Positions 42,878 through 52,347 of a stretch of DNA of 64,000 nucleotides are shown here, in pieces. The translations under genes and the position numbers were made by a program. Under the pieces are notes generated by a model, which made no database searches, was not told the origin of the DNA, and was given only the letters and a program-made list of their open reading frames with translations. The stretch covers positions 372,001 to 436,000 of the forward strand of contig NZ_JAGGKG010000001.1 in NCBI RefSeq assembly GCF_017873435.1, written 5' to 3'. This DNA comes from Paenibacillus turicensis. GTDB taxonomy: Bacteria; Bacillota; Bacilli; Paenibacillales; Paenibacillaceae. Every line of letters begins with the position of its first letter. Positions within the stretch are counted from its first letter, which is position 1.

Positions 42878-45202
42878 CTACTCCTTTATATTTTCATAGA
42901 TTTTGATTTTGTTAACATCTGAAGCGCCAAGCAACGTTGCAATAAACACTGCAATAATGAGGAGTAACGGACTTATCACATAAGCGATAAAAGGCGAAAC
43001 TTCAAATTGAAATGAGCTAGCTCCAAATGAAGATAAAATCCCTCCCACCACAAATGCGCCTACATAATTAGCAAGAAATACGCCAAGGATTAATGCGATC
43101 AATGCAACAAGGATGGAACGAGAAAAATATTGCTTCATAACATCATCATTTCTAAAGCCAAGTGCTTTCATCACGCCAATGGAAAACCGATCTTTTGCCA
43201 CTAGCATTTTAGTGAACAGCAATGTAATTAGCATGGTTAAAATTAGAGCAATTCCCGCTGCTACATAAGATGCTAACTTGATAGAGGTTATCGTTGAACC
43301 AAAGGTTTGTGCTTTAAAATCATCTATACCTGTCATTTTGGCAAAAGGAAAGGGTTCAGAATATTGATTTACCTTATCAGCAACAACTATAGAATCTTTG
43401 AGCTGAGCATACATAATGCTCCAGATTGTACTTGCTGACTCATCGGTAAAGGTCGCCTTTGCTGTTTTCCCACCATTTGTTATATCAGAATAAATTCCAC
43501 TAACCTTAAAGGATTTAAATATCCCTTGCTGTTTTATCGTCATTGAATCTCCAACTTTTTTTCCAAGCTCTTGTGACAGTAATAATGAAAGGGCAATCTC
43601 ATCTTCGAGCTTAGGCGCCGCGCCTTCACTGTAGCTTAAAGGGAAGATATGATGATTGCCTAATTCAATCTTGATCAATTCCTCTGACCCATTTTCACGC
43701 TTTATCATAAATGATTTCGTATGAAAAATAGCATACTTTTGGATGTCAGAATCATTTCTTAGTGTTTGTTCAAGCTGCATCTCTTGACTACGTGTTTGAT
43801 CACCCTGAGGAATATCTATACGCAGATCACTTTTCCCAATTCCCATATAACGTATAAAGTTATCTGATGAAATTGTATGATATAAGTGATGAGGAACAAG
43901 CATTATAAAGGTAGACATCATTAAAACAATGAGCATGGTGATATACATCTTTTTCCTTAATAAAACATCCTTAAAGCCTAAAAATAGATTCGTATTAAGC
44001 CACTTGCTGCTGCCCAAATTAAATCGTTTGCTCCCTGCTCCAGCACCCTGTGCTGCCCCGTAACGTAATGCCTCTGTTGCCGATATTTGACGGAAGCGTC
44101 TCAGGACAAAACTTACATACATCGTAACCAAAATAAAAATGATCAAAATTCCAATTAAACCTATAACTACGCTGAAAATGGAATCCTCGACTTCACCCAT
44201 ATACAAACGTATATTTTGCAGCAATAATCCCTTACATAAATACGAAATGGTGAAACCAAGCATACATCCTATTCCTGCCATTACAGTATAGGGAATCAAG
44301 TATATTTTTTTAATGCTAGCGGCTCGAAATCCAATCGCCTTCATCACACCAATATCGCGATATTCATCCTCCATTTTTGCTAGCAACGTAAAACGAATAC
44401 ACATCATTGCGATGATCACCACGAGCAAACTAACAAGTAAAATAACCGCAATCATCAGCCCATCCGAAATCGCATTTAGCATTTTAAAAAGTGAGTAGGT
44501 GAGCGTTGGTCCATTCGCTTCAAGTCCTGCTGTCGTATATGCAGTCTGAAATGAACCTAGCTTAGATAGATCATTTAATCTAAATTCAATCAAATATTGC
44601 AGCGTGCCTTCGGCTTTTGTTTTTAGTTGAGCATAATCATTTTCACTAATTAGGAAGCGTTTAGAAGATGCTAATAAGGAGTTCATTTGAGAATCTCGTA
44701 AAAACCCAGCAATATTGAATGACTGCCCATTTACAACTATACTTTCACCAATTTGAGCGCTGTTATCCTTCATATAGTTCACTGGAACGTAGATTTCCCC
44801 ATCCTTAGCATGGATCACTTCACCATCTAAATTGAGAAGAAAATCAAAATGCTTGCTTTGTGTAACAAAGCCATGGTCCTGAACACTATCTGCAAGTGAC
44901 TTTCCGCCCATCATAATTGCCGTATTATCGATCTGTAAAAACTCTAGTATTTGATATTCATCAACCTCAGCTTGGCTTTTTGCGAATTGTTCAAGTCGCT
45001 GTGACTCTAAGTTCCCAGTATGCATTTGTAAAAAATGTGGCGTCTTCGCCTTAGACATTAGGACATCAATAGAGCTTGATAAATGAACGGTAAGCATAGA
45101 TGCCAATGAAACCAGCATTGCCGCAGCCGCAATAAACAAAATCAGGATCAATGACATCCATTTATTTTTGACGATATCATTTTGGACTATTTTTCGATAC
45201 AT
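42878..45202 (-). CDS. FtsX/MacB-type ABC transporter permease, two FtsX domains
   Basis: 774 residues. A membrane helix near residue 20, a large extracellular domain, three helices (FtsX domain 1, about 250-390), then a second extracellular domain and three helices (FtsX domain 2, about 650-770). This ten-helix duplicated layout without HlyD partner matches the BceB/MacB-like superfamily used for mechanotransmission. A longer frame begins at GTG 45226 but has no ribosome site; CAGGGGGTT lies five bases before ATG 45202 (MYRKIVQND), so I start there. It is co-transcribed with the ATPase gene. Confidence 0.85.
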   Translation of the reverse strand: MYRKIVQNDIVKNKWMSLILILFIAAAAMLVSLASMLTVHLSSSIDVLMSKAKTPHFLQMHTGNLESQRLEQFAKSQAEVDEYQILEFLQIDNTAIMMGGKSLADSVQDHGFVTQSKHFDFLLNLDGEVIHAKDGEIYVPVNYMKDNSAQIGESIVVNGQSFNIAGFLRDSQMNSLLASSKRFLISENDYAQLKTKAEGTLQYLIEFRLNDLSKLGSFQTAYTTAGLEANGPTLTYSLFKMLNAISDGLMIAVILLVSLLVVIIAMMCIRFTLLAKMEDEYRDIGVMKAIGFRAASIKKIYLIPYTVMAGIGCMLGFTISYLCKGLLLQNIRLYMGEVEDSIFSVVIGLIGILIIFILVTMYVSFVLRRFRQISATEALRYGAAQGAGAGSKRFNLGSSKWLNTNLFLGFKDVLLRKKMYITMLIVLMMSTFIMLVPHHLYHTISSDNFIRYMGIGKSDLRIDIPQGDQTRSQEMQLEQTLRNDSDIQKYAIFHTKSFMIKRENGSEELIKIELGNHHIFPLSYSEGAAPKLEDEIALSLLLSQELGKKVGDSMTIKQQGIFKSFKVSGIYSDITNGGKTAKATFTDESASTIWSIMYAQLKDSIVVADKVNQYSEPFPFAKMTGIDDFKAQTFGSTITSIKLASYVAAGIALILTMLITLLFTKMLVAKDRFSIGVMKALGFRNDDVMKQYFSRSILVALIALILGVFLANYVGAFVVGGILSSFGASSFQFEVSPFIAYVISPLLLIIAVFIATLLGASDVNKIKIYENIKE

Positions 45203-45280
45203 CAGAACCCCCTGCCCCAGCTTCACAACCGATTTAAATTAGTAAAATTATCTATAGAATTTAAGATTTAAAAACCTTCA

Positions 45281-45916
45281 TTAATGTTCCTCTGCAGCCA
45301 TAACAGAAATGACGGACAGTAAGCTCCCACTCGGTGCTCCTAGCAATCGCTCAGTATTAAAAGCAAAGGCCTCTAGACGTGATAAACGGATTTCATCATT
45401 CATTTCAATCATGTGGAGATCAAAAATCGTATTTAAATATATAAGTAACATTTCCATACATTCATAGGGATACGGGGTTGAAAATAATTGCTGTTCAATC
45501 CCTTCTTCAATAATTTCACTTAAAATGGGTGGAACATCTCGTATGATCACTTTTTGTATTTTTTGATGCATAAGTGCATTTTGAGGCTGATGAATATGCT
45601 CCATAATTTGCCCTGCACCATGATCACTTATATTTAGCGCCATCACAACGGACATGATGCGTTCATACACAGGAATACTTTTATTTGAAGCCGCCTTTTT
45701 AGCTGCTTGAAGTAATAGGGTGTTATAACGTTCAATAAGCGCATCCATAATATCTTCTTTGGATTTAAAATGGTAATACAATGTCCCTCGTGCAATCCCA
45801 ACCTTGGCTAAAATATCGTTTGTACTCGTACCATCAAAACCTTTTTCACTAAATAGCTCATCCGCTGCATCTAAAATTTCATTTCTTCGTTCTTCGGCTT
45901 GTTTAACTACTCTCAT
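45281..45916 (-). CDS. TetR-family transcriptional repressor
   Basis: 211 residues. Residues about 8-55 carry the TetR helix-turn-helix (ILDAADELFSEKGFDGTSTNDILAKVGIARGTLYYHFKSKEDI), followed by an all-helical ligand/dimer domain. A frame with TTG five codons earlier exists, but GGAGG with a seven-base spacer selects the ATG at 45916 (MRVVKQAEE). It lies 78 bases upstream of the exporter permease gene on the same strand, and a 21-base palindrome upstream at 45983-46003 is its probable operator. It should repress itself and the exporter until an effector, perhaps an antimicrobial, is bound. Confidence 0.88.
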   Translation of the reverse strand: MRVVKQAEERRNEILDAADELFSEKGFDGTSTNDILAKVGIARGTLYYHFKSKEDIMDALIERYNTLLLQAAKKAASNKSIPVYERIMSVVMALNISDHGAGQIMEHIHQPQNALMHQKIQKVIIRDVPPILSEIIEEGIEQQLFSTPYPYECMEMLLIYLNTIFDLHMIEMNDEIRLSRLEAFAFNTERLLGAPSGSLLSVISVMAAEEH

Positions 45917-45982
45917 TTGTTTTTCCTCCAAACGTACAGATATACTATTCCATATCTATAGACTATATAATAATTCATGCTA

Positions 45983-46003
45983 ATAGACCGACTGTCTGTC
46001 TAT
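45983..46003. promoter_or_regulatory. TetR operator palindrome
   Basis: ATAGACCGAC-T-GTCTGTCTAT is an inverted repeat with nine of ten pairs matched, 67 bases before the TetR start. Its GTCTGTC half-site is of the type bound by TetR-family repressors. It lies in the divergent region to the CPBP protease gene at 46126, so it could affect both. Confidence 0.7.
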
Positions 46004-46125
46004 TGATAAAATAACATAATTCTACTTTGTTATCAAGATGAACTTACTATAATTTTTATCGCTGTAAAACTGTTTTTCTTAATATATAATTACTTATAAA
46101 ATTCGTTTATACACAAGGAGTTCAT

Positions 46126-46941
46126 ATGAAAAAAAGAGCTATGACTAGTATTTGGATTATGTTTTCTATATTTATAATTATTTTTATAGTGAGCTTATTT
46201 GTCACCTCGAATCTTAATCCATCTCAAAGAGTTTGGATCTTATTAGATCTATGGTCTATCTTACTTGCTACGATATTGCTAATAAAATATAAATTACCAC
46301 CAACAAAGCAAATTTGTACTTCCGCTATTTTAGCTTTACTTGTGTCATTTGCTTACATAAATACTCCAACGGCCTTATTTTCTGGGGTTAAAGGTTTTAT
46401 ACTTACATTTATTGTTTCTTTATCTATTTTCAGTACGTTGTCTAACATGTCAAAAAACAAACTATTTATACTACGAAATCGCAATAAAAAAGAGATTGGA
46501 GTTAGTATTTCCATTGGAATTTTGTTTGGAGCGGTGTGGGGAGGCGTTAATTATATTTTAATGCTTTCAAATCAACAACCTGAATTTCATCTTTCAATTA
46601 ATCACTTTTTATTATCATTAAGCCCCGCGATTTATGAGGAACTGGTATGTAGAACTTTATATTTTGTGTTTTGTTTACATTTACTTCAGGGGCAATCACC
46701 AACAAAATGGCAACAATTCACCTGTTGGTTTATGATGGTTGTCCCTCATGTAATGCCCCACACTCCAAGTAGTTTTTTACAGGGCGGACCGATTGGAGGA
46801 ATCATTACAACACTGCTATATATTGTTATTTTTGGTTTGCCCTTTGCGATCCTGCAAAGAAAACGTGATGTTACCTCAGCAATGATTGGCCACGGACTTG
46901 TTGATACCATTCGCTTTAGTTTTTTTGGGCTTCCATTTTGA
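46126..46941 (+). CDS. CPBP-family intramembrane metalloprotease
   Basis: 271 residues with seven or eight membrane helices. The CPBP/ABI motifs are present: the Glu-Glu pair in AIYEELVCRTL, and His residues in VVPHVMPH and later a conserved His near IGHGLVDTI, which form the metal site. Family knowledge: Rce1-like proteases in bacteria process or protect against peptides, some serving bacteriocin immunity. AAGGAG lies six bases before ATG 46126. It is divergent from the TetR gene and could be controlled by the same palindrome (inference). Confidence 0.85.
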   Translation: MKKRAMTSIWIMFSIFIIIFIVSLFVTSNLNPSQRVWILLDLWSILLATILLIKYKLPPTKQICTSAILALLVSFAYINTPTALFSGVKGFILTFIVSLSIFSTLSNMSKNKLFILRNRNKKEIGVSISIGILFGAVWGGVNYILMLSNQQPEFHLSINHFLLSLSPAIYEELVCRTLYFVFCLHLLQGQSPTKWQQFTCWFMMVVPHVMPHTPSSFLQGGPIGGIITTLLYIVIFGLPFAILQRKRDVTSAMIGHGLVDTIRFSFFGLPF

Positions 46942-46976
46942 TGACACCTCAAGTAAAATAAGGAACTTAATTAGTA

Positions 46977-47030
46977 TAAAAAAAGGGTGTCACCTACCCA
47001 AGCTGTCACTTGGTTTGGGACATCCTTTTT
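46977..47030. terminator. bidirectional terminator
   Basis: AAAAGGGTGTC (46981-46991) pairs with GACATCCTTTTT (47019-47030), with an inner CCCAA/TTGG pair and T/A runs on both sides. It ends the CPBP gene and the convergent SDR gene. Confidence 0.8.
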
Positions 47031-47067
47031 AACTCGATAAAACCACTAATTCTTTTCTAGATCAAAC

Positions 47068-47787
47068 TTAAGCATTTAAATCTGTTATCGCTGGAATGCT
47101 GATTTCCTTCACACAAGCAACAGGTGACAAGCTTACAATACACTTCACGATTGCCACAATATCCTGTACTGGAATACGTGTGCCATCATATTGTGCAATT
47201 GCTTTATCGATGCCCTCTTCATAAGGAATTTCAGCTGCTAGCTCACCAGGGTGAATACAAGTCACCGCGATTCTATCCTTACGCACATGCTCACGCAAGG
47301 CATGAGCAATCCCCCGTAAGCCAAATTTCGATGCCACAAAGGATACTTGAGGGTTATTTGTATTATCTAAAGCGGCGGTTGAGCCGATTAAAATAATTTT
47401 CCCTGCCTCTGATTTGCGAACGTTTGGTAATAAGGCTTGAATACATGTAATGGTAGATGTCATGTTAACATGAATAAGGTTTGCAATGTCAGCAGGCTCA
47501 TCTAAGTCAAAACTATAATGCGCCTCAAACCCTTCTTTTTCCCAAATGCCTACATTATATATAACCACATCAATTGGTAAATCTTTCACTGCCTCAACCA
47601 CTTGCTGATAAGCATTGGGCTGTGCTAAATCTGCCGAAATCCAATGTCGTGAAACACCATCATCTAATAATATACTTGCAGGTTTACTTCTAGACACGAT
47701 CCATACCTGATCGCCTTGCTCAGGAGCCCCCTTTACAAAGGCATCCCCAAGCCCTTTGCTTGCGCCAAAAATGATATAATTTCTCAT
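47068..47787 (-). CDS. SDR-family oxidoreductase lacking the catalytic Tyr
   Basis: 239 residues with a Rossmann opening (IIFGASKGLG) and the NVG variant of the NNAG motif. The usual S...YxxxK catalytic site reads S136, F150 and K154 (VSFVASKFG): the acid-base Tyr is Phe. Without it normal reductase activity is unlikely, so it may be a binding or regulatory protein, or act differently. The remaining fold is normal. The gene lies 41 bases after the kptA gene on the same strand, which suggests co-transcription, although a functional link is not obvious. Substrate unknown. Confidence 0.8.
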   Translation of the reverse strand: MRNYIIFGASKGLGDAFVKGAPEQGDQVWIVSRSKPASILLDDGVSRHWISADLAQPNAYQQVVEAVKDLPIDVVIYNVGIWEKEGFEAHYSFDLDEPADIANLIHVNMTSTITCIQALLPNVRKSEAGKIILIGSTAALDNTNNPQVSFVASKFGLRGIAHALREHVRKDRIAVTCIHPGELAAEIPYEEGIDKAIAQYDGTRIPVQDIVAIVKCIVSLSPVACVKEISIPAITDLNA

Positions 47788-47828
47788 CCTTTAAACCCTC
47801 CTATTTTAAATCTATCGAAACAAAATGT

Positions 47829-48395
47829 TTATGACTCTAGCTCACTTTCTACGATTGTACATAGCTCCCAAGGAATCCATTCAGCTAGCCAGACCTCATT
47901 TCCTGCATAATAAAACGGAATTCCTTCCGCTCTAGCCTTCATGGTATCAATTTTAAGTATAACTAGCTTCCCTCGACGACTTCCTGCTAACGCTGCAAAC
48001 TCAGTGCTTTCAGACAAATGCACATATTGTCTACCTACTGGGTCTAACCCTTCTGCCATAATAAAAGGTAAGGCTTGCTCGTTTGTACCATGATAGAGTG
48101 TATCTGGTGGATTATCGGCAATGTACTCTATTTTTTGATAGCTATGCCCATACCTAGCTCTAATTCTACCATTTTTGATTTCAAAGCGTTGCTTATCTGA
48201 ATTACGAACTACCCGTTCTATATCCGTTAGCTTAACCTTTTCCCAACCTGGTAAGCTTTGAATCACTCGCAGGAGGTCATCAACATGACAAGAGCCGTCG
48301 CTAGCATCCAATTCAAGCCCAGACTGCTCTGGCTTATGTCGGAGCATTTTAGACATGATTTTGCTTAGCTTCACATCTTCTGTTTGTTTCTTCAT
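47829..48395 (-). CDS. kptA: RNA 2'-phosphotransferase (Tpt1/KptA)
   Basis: 188 residues. Amino-terminal winged-helix part with the catalytic LSKIMSKMLRHKPEQSGLELD (Arg19-His20 pair) and the HVDDLL segment; carboxyl ADP-ribosyltransferase-like part with LYHGT, GRQYVHLS and the terminal Arg/Gly motifs. Family knowledge: it transfers an internal 2'-phosphate of RNA to NAD, giving ADP-ribose 1'',2''-cyclic phosphate; bacterial substrates are not established. The length is normal for the bacterial enzyme. The start is ATG 48395 behind GGGGG-type purines. Confidence 0.93.
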   Translation of the reverse strand: MKKQTEDVKLSKIMSKMLRHKPEQSGLELDASDGSCHVDDLLRVIQSLPGWEKVKLTDIERVVRNSDKQRFEIKNGRIRARYGHSYQKIEYIADNPPDTLYHGTNEQALPFIMAEGLDPVGRQYVHLSESTEFAALAGSRRGKLVILKIDTMKARAEGIPFYYAGNEVWLAEWIPWELCTIVESELES

Positions 48396-48460
48396 GGAGT
48401 TTCCCCCCTTATGTATTGATTGTATCCTACAATATTTATATATAGTTTTATACTAAAAGA

Positions 48461-48501
48461 ATAACCTTGAATCACTCTTACTAGGAGGAATCCAAGGTTA
48501 T
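48461..48501 (-). terminator. terminator after the flavin oxidoreductase gene
   Basis: ATAACCTTG (48461-48469) pairs perfectly with CAAGGTTAT (48493-48501) with TATTCTTTT following on the minus strand. Confidence 0.6.
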
Positions 48502-48524
48502 TATACATATTTATCTACATTAAC

Positions 48525-49661
48525 TTAATCTTTAACAGGTATCCAACCTGGAGTATTTTTCATAATCGTCCATAGTGGATCGGGAATGACTAGCTCTTTT
48601 TGTGCAGACAGGTCGAGTTTAGTTTCAATTTCCTGCGCGCGTCCTTCGGCAATTTTTTGTACAAAATCCGGTTCGATCAAAAGTGGACGCCCAAGCGCCG
48701 CAAGGCTAATTCCACTATCTAAACTCTTAAGTGCTTCGTCAGCCGTATTTAAAGAACCCACACCGATGACAGGTAACGCACTACCAGCACGCTCAACAAT
48801 TTGTTCAATCCGCGGGCGAGGGTCTTCTGTACCACGACGAGGAAGCGACCACAGCTCTTGCAACGAGACATGAAGATAATCAAGTCCTTCTTCTTTCAGT
48901 GCATCAATGAGTGCAAAGGTTTCAGCCATCGTAATCCCATTTTCTTCCGGTTCCTCAGGAGAAAAGCGATAACCAACTAGAAATGGCGATGTTGCATGCT
49001 GTTTCACTGCTTCTTTTACAGCACGTAAAACCCTAATAGGGAATGCTAATCGGCGCTGTAAATCCCCTCCCCATTGATCATCACGTGTATTGGAGTGAGG
49101 AGAGAAAAATTGTTGTAGCAGGTAACCGTTAGCTCCATGAATTTCTACTCCATCAAATCCAGCTTCAATCGCACGTCGTGTAGTCGCAGCAAAATCAGCA
49201 ATAATGCCTTCAATTTCTTCATGAGTTAGTGGGCGTGGAGTAGGGCCAAAGCTACCATTCATTAACGTAGGTGGCACATTGCTGGCACTCACAGGTTGTC
49301 CATCAAGCAACAATTCAGGTCCACTTTGACTGCCGCCATGATAAATTTGTATCACTGCTTTTGCACCTTCGTTCTTAATTGCATCCGCTAGTTGTTTTAA
49401 GCTAGGGATCAATTTATCATCGTCACTACCAAATTGCCCTGGGAATCCCTTTCCTCCCCTCGACACGTAAACACAAGCAGTAACTACCATCCCAACGCCT
49501 TTAGAGCGGCGAATATAATAATTTAGTTCAGATTCTGTAACTTCCCCTTCCTCATTTGAAGAGAAATTGGTCATCGGAGCCATAACAAAGCGATTCTTTA
49601 ATGAAACTCCGTTATTGAATTGAAATGGCTCTAACAGTGGACTATAATCTGGGCTTAACAC
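48525..49661 (-). CDS. NADH:flavin oxidoreductase, old-yellow-enzyme family
   Basis: 378 residues with the OYE barrel motifs: FVMAPMTNFSS, VGMVVTACVYVSRGGKGFP, the substrate-binding HGANGYLLQQFFSP with R/D after it (NTRDDQWGGDLQRR), and VGVGS. The FMN-binding residues are in place, without the additional iron-sulphur/flavin domain of 2,4-dienoyl-CoA reductase. It reduces activated C=C bonds in enones or detoxifies reactive compounds. A frame beginning five codons earlier exists, but GGGAGGG six bases before the GTG at 49661 selects that. A single gene with its own terminator. Confidence 0.9.
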   Translation of the reverse strand: MLSPDYSPLLEPFQFNNGVSLKNRFVMAPMTNFSSNEEGEVTESELNYYIRRSKGVGMVVTACVYVSRGGKGFPGQFGSDDDKLIPSLKQLADAIKNEGAKAVIQIYHGGSQSGPELLLDGQPVSASNVPPTLMNGSFGPTPRPLTHEEIEGIIADFAATTRRAIEAGFDGVEIHGANGYLLQQFFSPHSNTRDDQWGGDLQRRLAFPIRVLRAVKEAVKQHATSPFLVGYRFSPEEPEENGITMAETFALIDALKEEGLDYLHVSLQELWSLPRRGTEDPRPRIEQIVERAGSALPVIGVGSLNTADEALKSLDSGISLAALGRPLLIEPDFVQKIAEGRAQEIETKLDLSAQKELVIPDPLWTIMKNTPGWIPVKD

Positions 49662-49781
49662 TTTAATCCCTCCCATGAATTAACACTAAATTCCATATAA
49701 TTTTGTAAGTACCGTACTTAGTGTAACTCAATCTATTTTAAAAAGAAAGTGAGTATTTTGGCAAATAATTGTATATAATCC

Positions 49782-49840
49782 AAAAAAAAAGAATACTGCT
49801 TTGTAGCTAGGGGCTTCCCTAAACTAACAAAGCAGCATTC
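49782..49840 (-). terminator. terminator after the M13 peptidase gene
   Basis: GAATACTGCTTTGT (from 49791) pairs with ACAAAGCAGCATTC (to 49840) with one mismatch. Nine T residues follow on the minus strand (complement of 49782-49790). Confidence 0.8.
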
Positions 49841-49893
49841 CTTTATAGTCTACCGTTGATAATCAGATACTCTTAATTATCAGTTACTCATCA

Positions 49894-52248
49894 TTACCAG
49901 ATGCTCACACGATTTTCTGGTGCAACATACATCATATCCTTTTCTGTGATGCCATAGGTGTCATAAAACTCTTTAAAGCTGGAAACAGTACGATTTACGC
50001 GAATTTTACTCGCTGAATGGGTGTCATTGTTAATATAATACGCTACTGCTTCCTTACTCATCGTTGTACGCCAAATTGTCGCATAACCTTCAAAATAAGC
50101 TTTGTAATCTGGATTTTTCATTTTAGATAAAACCTGTAATGAGGTAGCCATTCCACCTAGATCCGCAATATTTTCACTTACAGTAAGTTGACCATTGTTA
50201 TACACACCAGGAATAACCTCGATTCCGTTATAATAGGCAATAACCTTATCGGTTTTTTCTTGGAATTTTTTGAAATCTTCAGGCGTCCACCAGTTTACGG
50301 CATTTCCGTTCTCATCATACGCGGAACCCTTATTATCAAAAGCGTGGCTAATTTCATGCGCAATAACCATGCCAATTGCACCTAAATTAGTCTCATGCTT
50401 AGCATTTATATCATAAAATGGAGCTTGTAAAATTCCTGCTGGGAACACAATTTCATTGTTGAGTGGGTTGTAATAGGCATTTACAGTATACACACTCATT
50501 GCCCATGCACTTTTATCGACGGGCTTGTTTAATAATTCAACAGATGCTTTTTGATTTGCTTTGCGAAGAGCCACGAAATTATCAAATAAAGAGCCACCAT
50601 CTTTAATGGAGACGATATTAACGTCCTTTAGAGTATCATTCCATTTATCCGGATATCCAATTTTAACGGTCATTTTATCCAGCTTCAGCATTGCCTTTTC
50701 CTTAGTTGCCTCAGACATCCAGTCAAGGGCTTTGATCCGCTCTTTATAAACAGCTATAAATTCCTTCACAGTATTCTCAACATCTTTTTTTGCTTCTGCT
50801 GAAAAATGGCGTTCCACAAACATTTGTCCTAAATACTCACTCATTACACTTTGAGTTAAGCTAAGAGCAATTTCATCTTGTGTTTTTTGACCTTGAATGC
50901 CAAGGAAAGTAGCTTGAAAATCACTAGCTGCTTGTTGTAAATCTGGATTTAATAGATTGCTGGAATTCATCAGTAACATCGCTTGCATATAGTTTTTAAA
51001 GTCATTGACATGTTGGTCTGTCAAGAGTTTTGCCAATTGGGCAACTTGTCCCTTATCCATTACAATAAGCTTCTTTACTGAATCAAGCTGTACCTGCTTT
51101 AAATAATCCTTCATATCTAATGTAGGGAATAAATCATCAAATTCCTGTAGAGTAACTGGATTATAATATTTATTCACATCACCTTGATCTTGAGGATCCA
51201 TTGTAGCCGATGCAATTTCCTTTTCAAACTCATAGACGGAATTTGCCTTTTTCTCAGCAGTCTCCTTATTATCTCCTGCAATTTGATACATCTTGCTTAA
51301 AAAGGATATATAAGCTTGTTTGACGTTTGCATTACCTGAAACATAACTATTTTTATCCAATCCGATAGCTATGCCAGCATAATACAAAGCATTTGCTTTA
51401 CTATCTTTAGCATCATTCATGACCGCAAAAGATAAAACAGAGCCATAACCAATCTCCTTTTCCATCTTTAAGCCGACATTCATCAGGTCCTTAATGGTTG
51501 TGGCTTCATTGATAGCCGAAAGATATGGAATAATTGGCTTAATGCCCAATTCATTACGATGCTTTACATCCCGTGCATTGCTATAAAAATCTGCAATTTT
51601 TTGCTCGATCGAGCCTTTAGTTTGTTCACCCTTTACAACCTCTTGGATGATAGCTTCAATCCGTTTTTGATTTTGCTTGTTTAGTTCATTAAACACTGCA
51701 TTGCTTAATTCTCCAGCATCAATTTTTGATTCATTTAACCACTTCTTATTTACAAATTCATAATAGTCATCACGTGGATTTGTTCCTTTTATAGCAACCA
51801 GCCGTTTGACTAATGCAGTCAATTGCTCCTGTGTAACTGCTTCTTTTCCTCCAAGCTTGCCATTTCCTGTGCCGTTTACAATTCCCGTCTCAGCAATTTT
51901 ATTAATTTCGGCTTGTGCCCATGCAGGAATATCTGTAAAGGTAGCATTGGCATTTAAGCTACGTGCATCATTACCTTGTGGCTTTGGTAAATCAGAGAAG
52001 GCACGACTAATCATAATGAGTGCTTCTAGACGCGAAACATTACTCTCTTCATTTGTGTGCCCTTTGGCATCCCCTTTTAAAATATCCTCTTTCTTTACAC
52101 CAGGGTTGTAGTCGTCAGCCACATTGAGTAAATAAGAAGCAACCTCGCCTCTTGTCATTGCCGACTTCTCATCTTTAGCTAACGCATGTGGTGCTAACGA
52201 GGTTAGTATCAAGGATGAGGACAATAAAAATGCTAATAACTTTTTCAA
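49894..52248 (-). CDS. M13-family (neprilysin-like) zinc peptidase with N-terminal SLH-like repeats
   Basis: 784 residues. A signal peptide (KKLLAFLLSSSLILTSLAPHALA) leads to two degenerate SLH-like repeats (about 25-150, with EVASYLLNVADDY and FTDIPAWAQAEINKIAETGIVNGTG) and then a full M13 peptidase domain. The zinc site is HEISH at about 631-635 with the third ligand in SENIAD at about 692. It ends in VSIW where animal M13 enzymes have CxxW, without the Cys. It should be an exported or wall-associated oligopeptidase. The start is TTG 52248, since GAGGGAGG lies seven bases upstream; an apparent longer frame begins at 52278 without a ribosome site. SLH plus M13 is an uncommon combination. Confidence 0.88.
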   Translation of the reverse strand: MKKLLAFLLSSSLILTSLAPHALAKDEKSAMTRGEVASYLLNVADDYNPGVKKEDILKGDAKGHTNEESNVSRLEALIMISRAFSDLPKPQGNDARSLNANATFTDIPAWAQAEINKIAETGIVNGTGNGKLGGKEAVTQEQLTALVKRLVAIKGTNPRDDYYEFVNKKWLNESKIDAGELSNAVFNELNKQNQKRIEAIIQEVVKGEQTKGSIEQKIADFYSNARDVKHRNELGIKPIIPYLSAINEATTIKDLMNVGLKMEKEIGYGSVLSFAVMNDAKDSKANALYYAGIAIGLDKNSYVSGNANVKQAYISFLSKMYQIAGDNKETAEKKANSVYEFEKEIASATMDPQDQGDVNKYYNPVTLQEFDDLFPTLDMKDYLKQVQLDSVKKLIVMDKGQVAQLAKLLTDQHVNDFKNYMQAMLLMNSSNLLNPDLQQAASDFQATFLGIQGQKTQDEIALSLTQSVMSEYLGQMFVERHFSAEAKKDVENTVKEFIAVYKERIKALDWMSEATKEKAMLKLDKMTVKIGYPDKWNDTLKDVNIVSIKDGGSLFDNFVALRKANQKASVELLNKPVDKSAWAMSVYTVNAYYNPLNNEIVFPAGILQAPFYDINAKHETNLGAIGMVIAHEISHAFDNKGSAYDENGNAVNWWTPEDFKKFQEKTDKVIAYYNGIEVIPGVYNNGQLTVSENIADLGGMATSLQVLSKMKNPDYKAYFEGYATIWRTTMSKEAVAYYINNDTHSASKIRVNRTVSSFKEFYDTYGITEKDMMYVAPENRVSIW

Positions 52249-52347
52249 AACAAAACCTCCCTCAAAATATAAAAACATTTGGTATTATTTACATACCTTA
52301 TCACAATATTACGGAGCTTGTACCGTTAAGGTTTCATTTGATATGGT

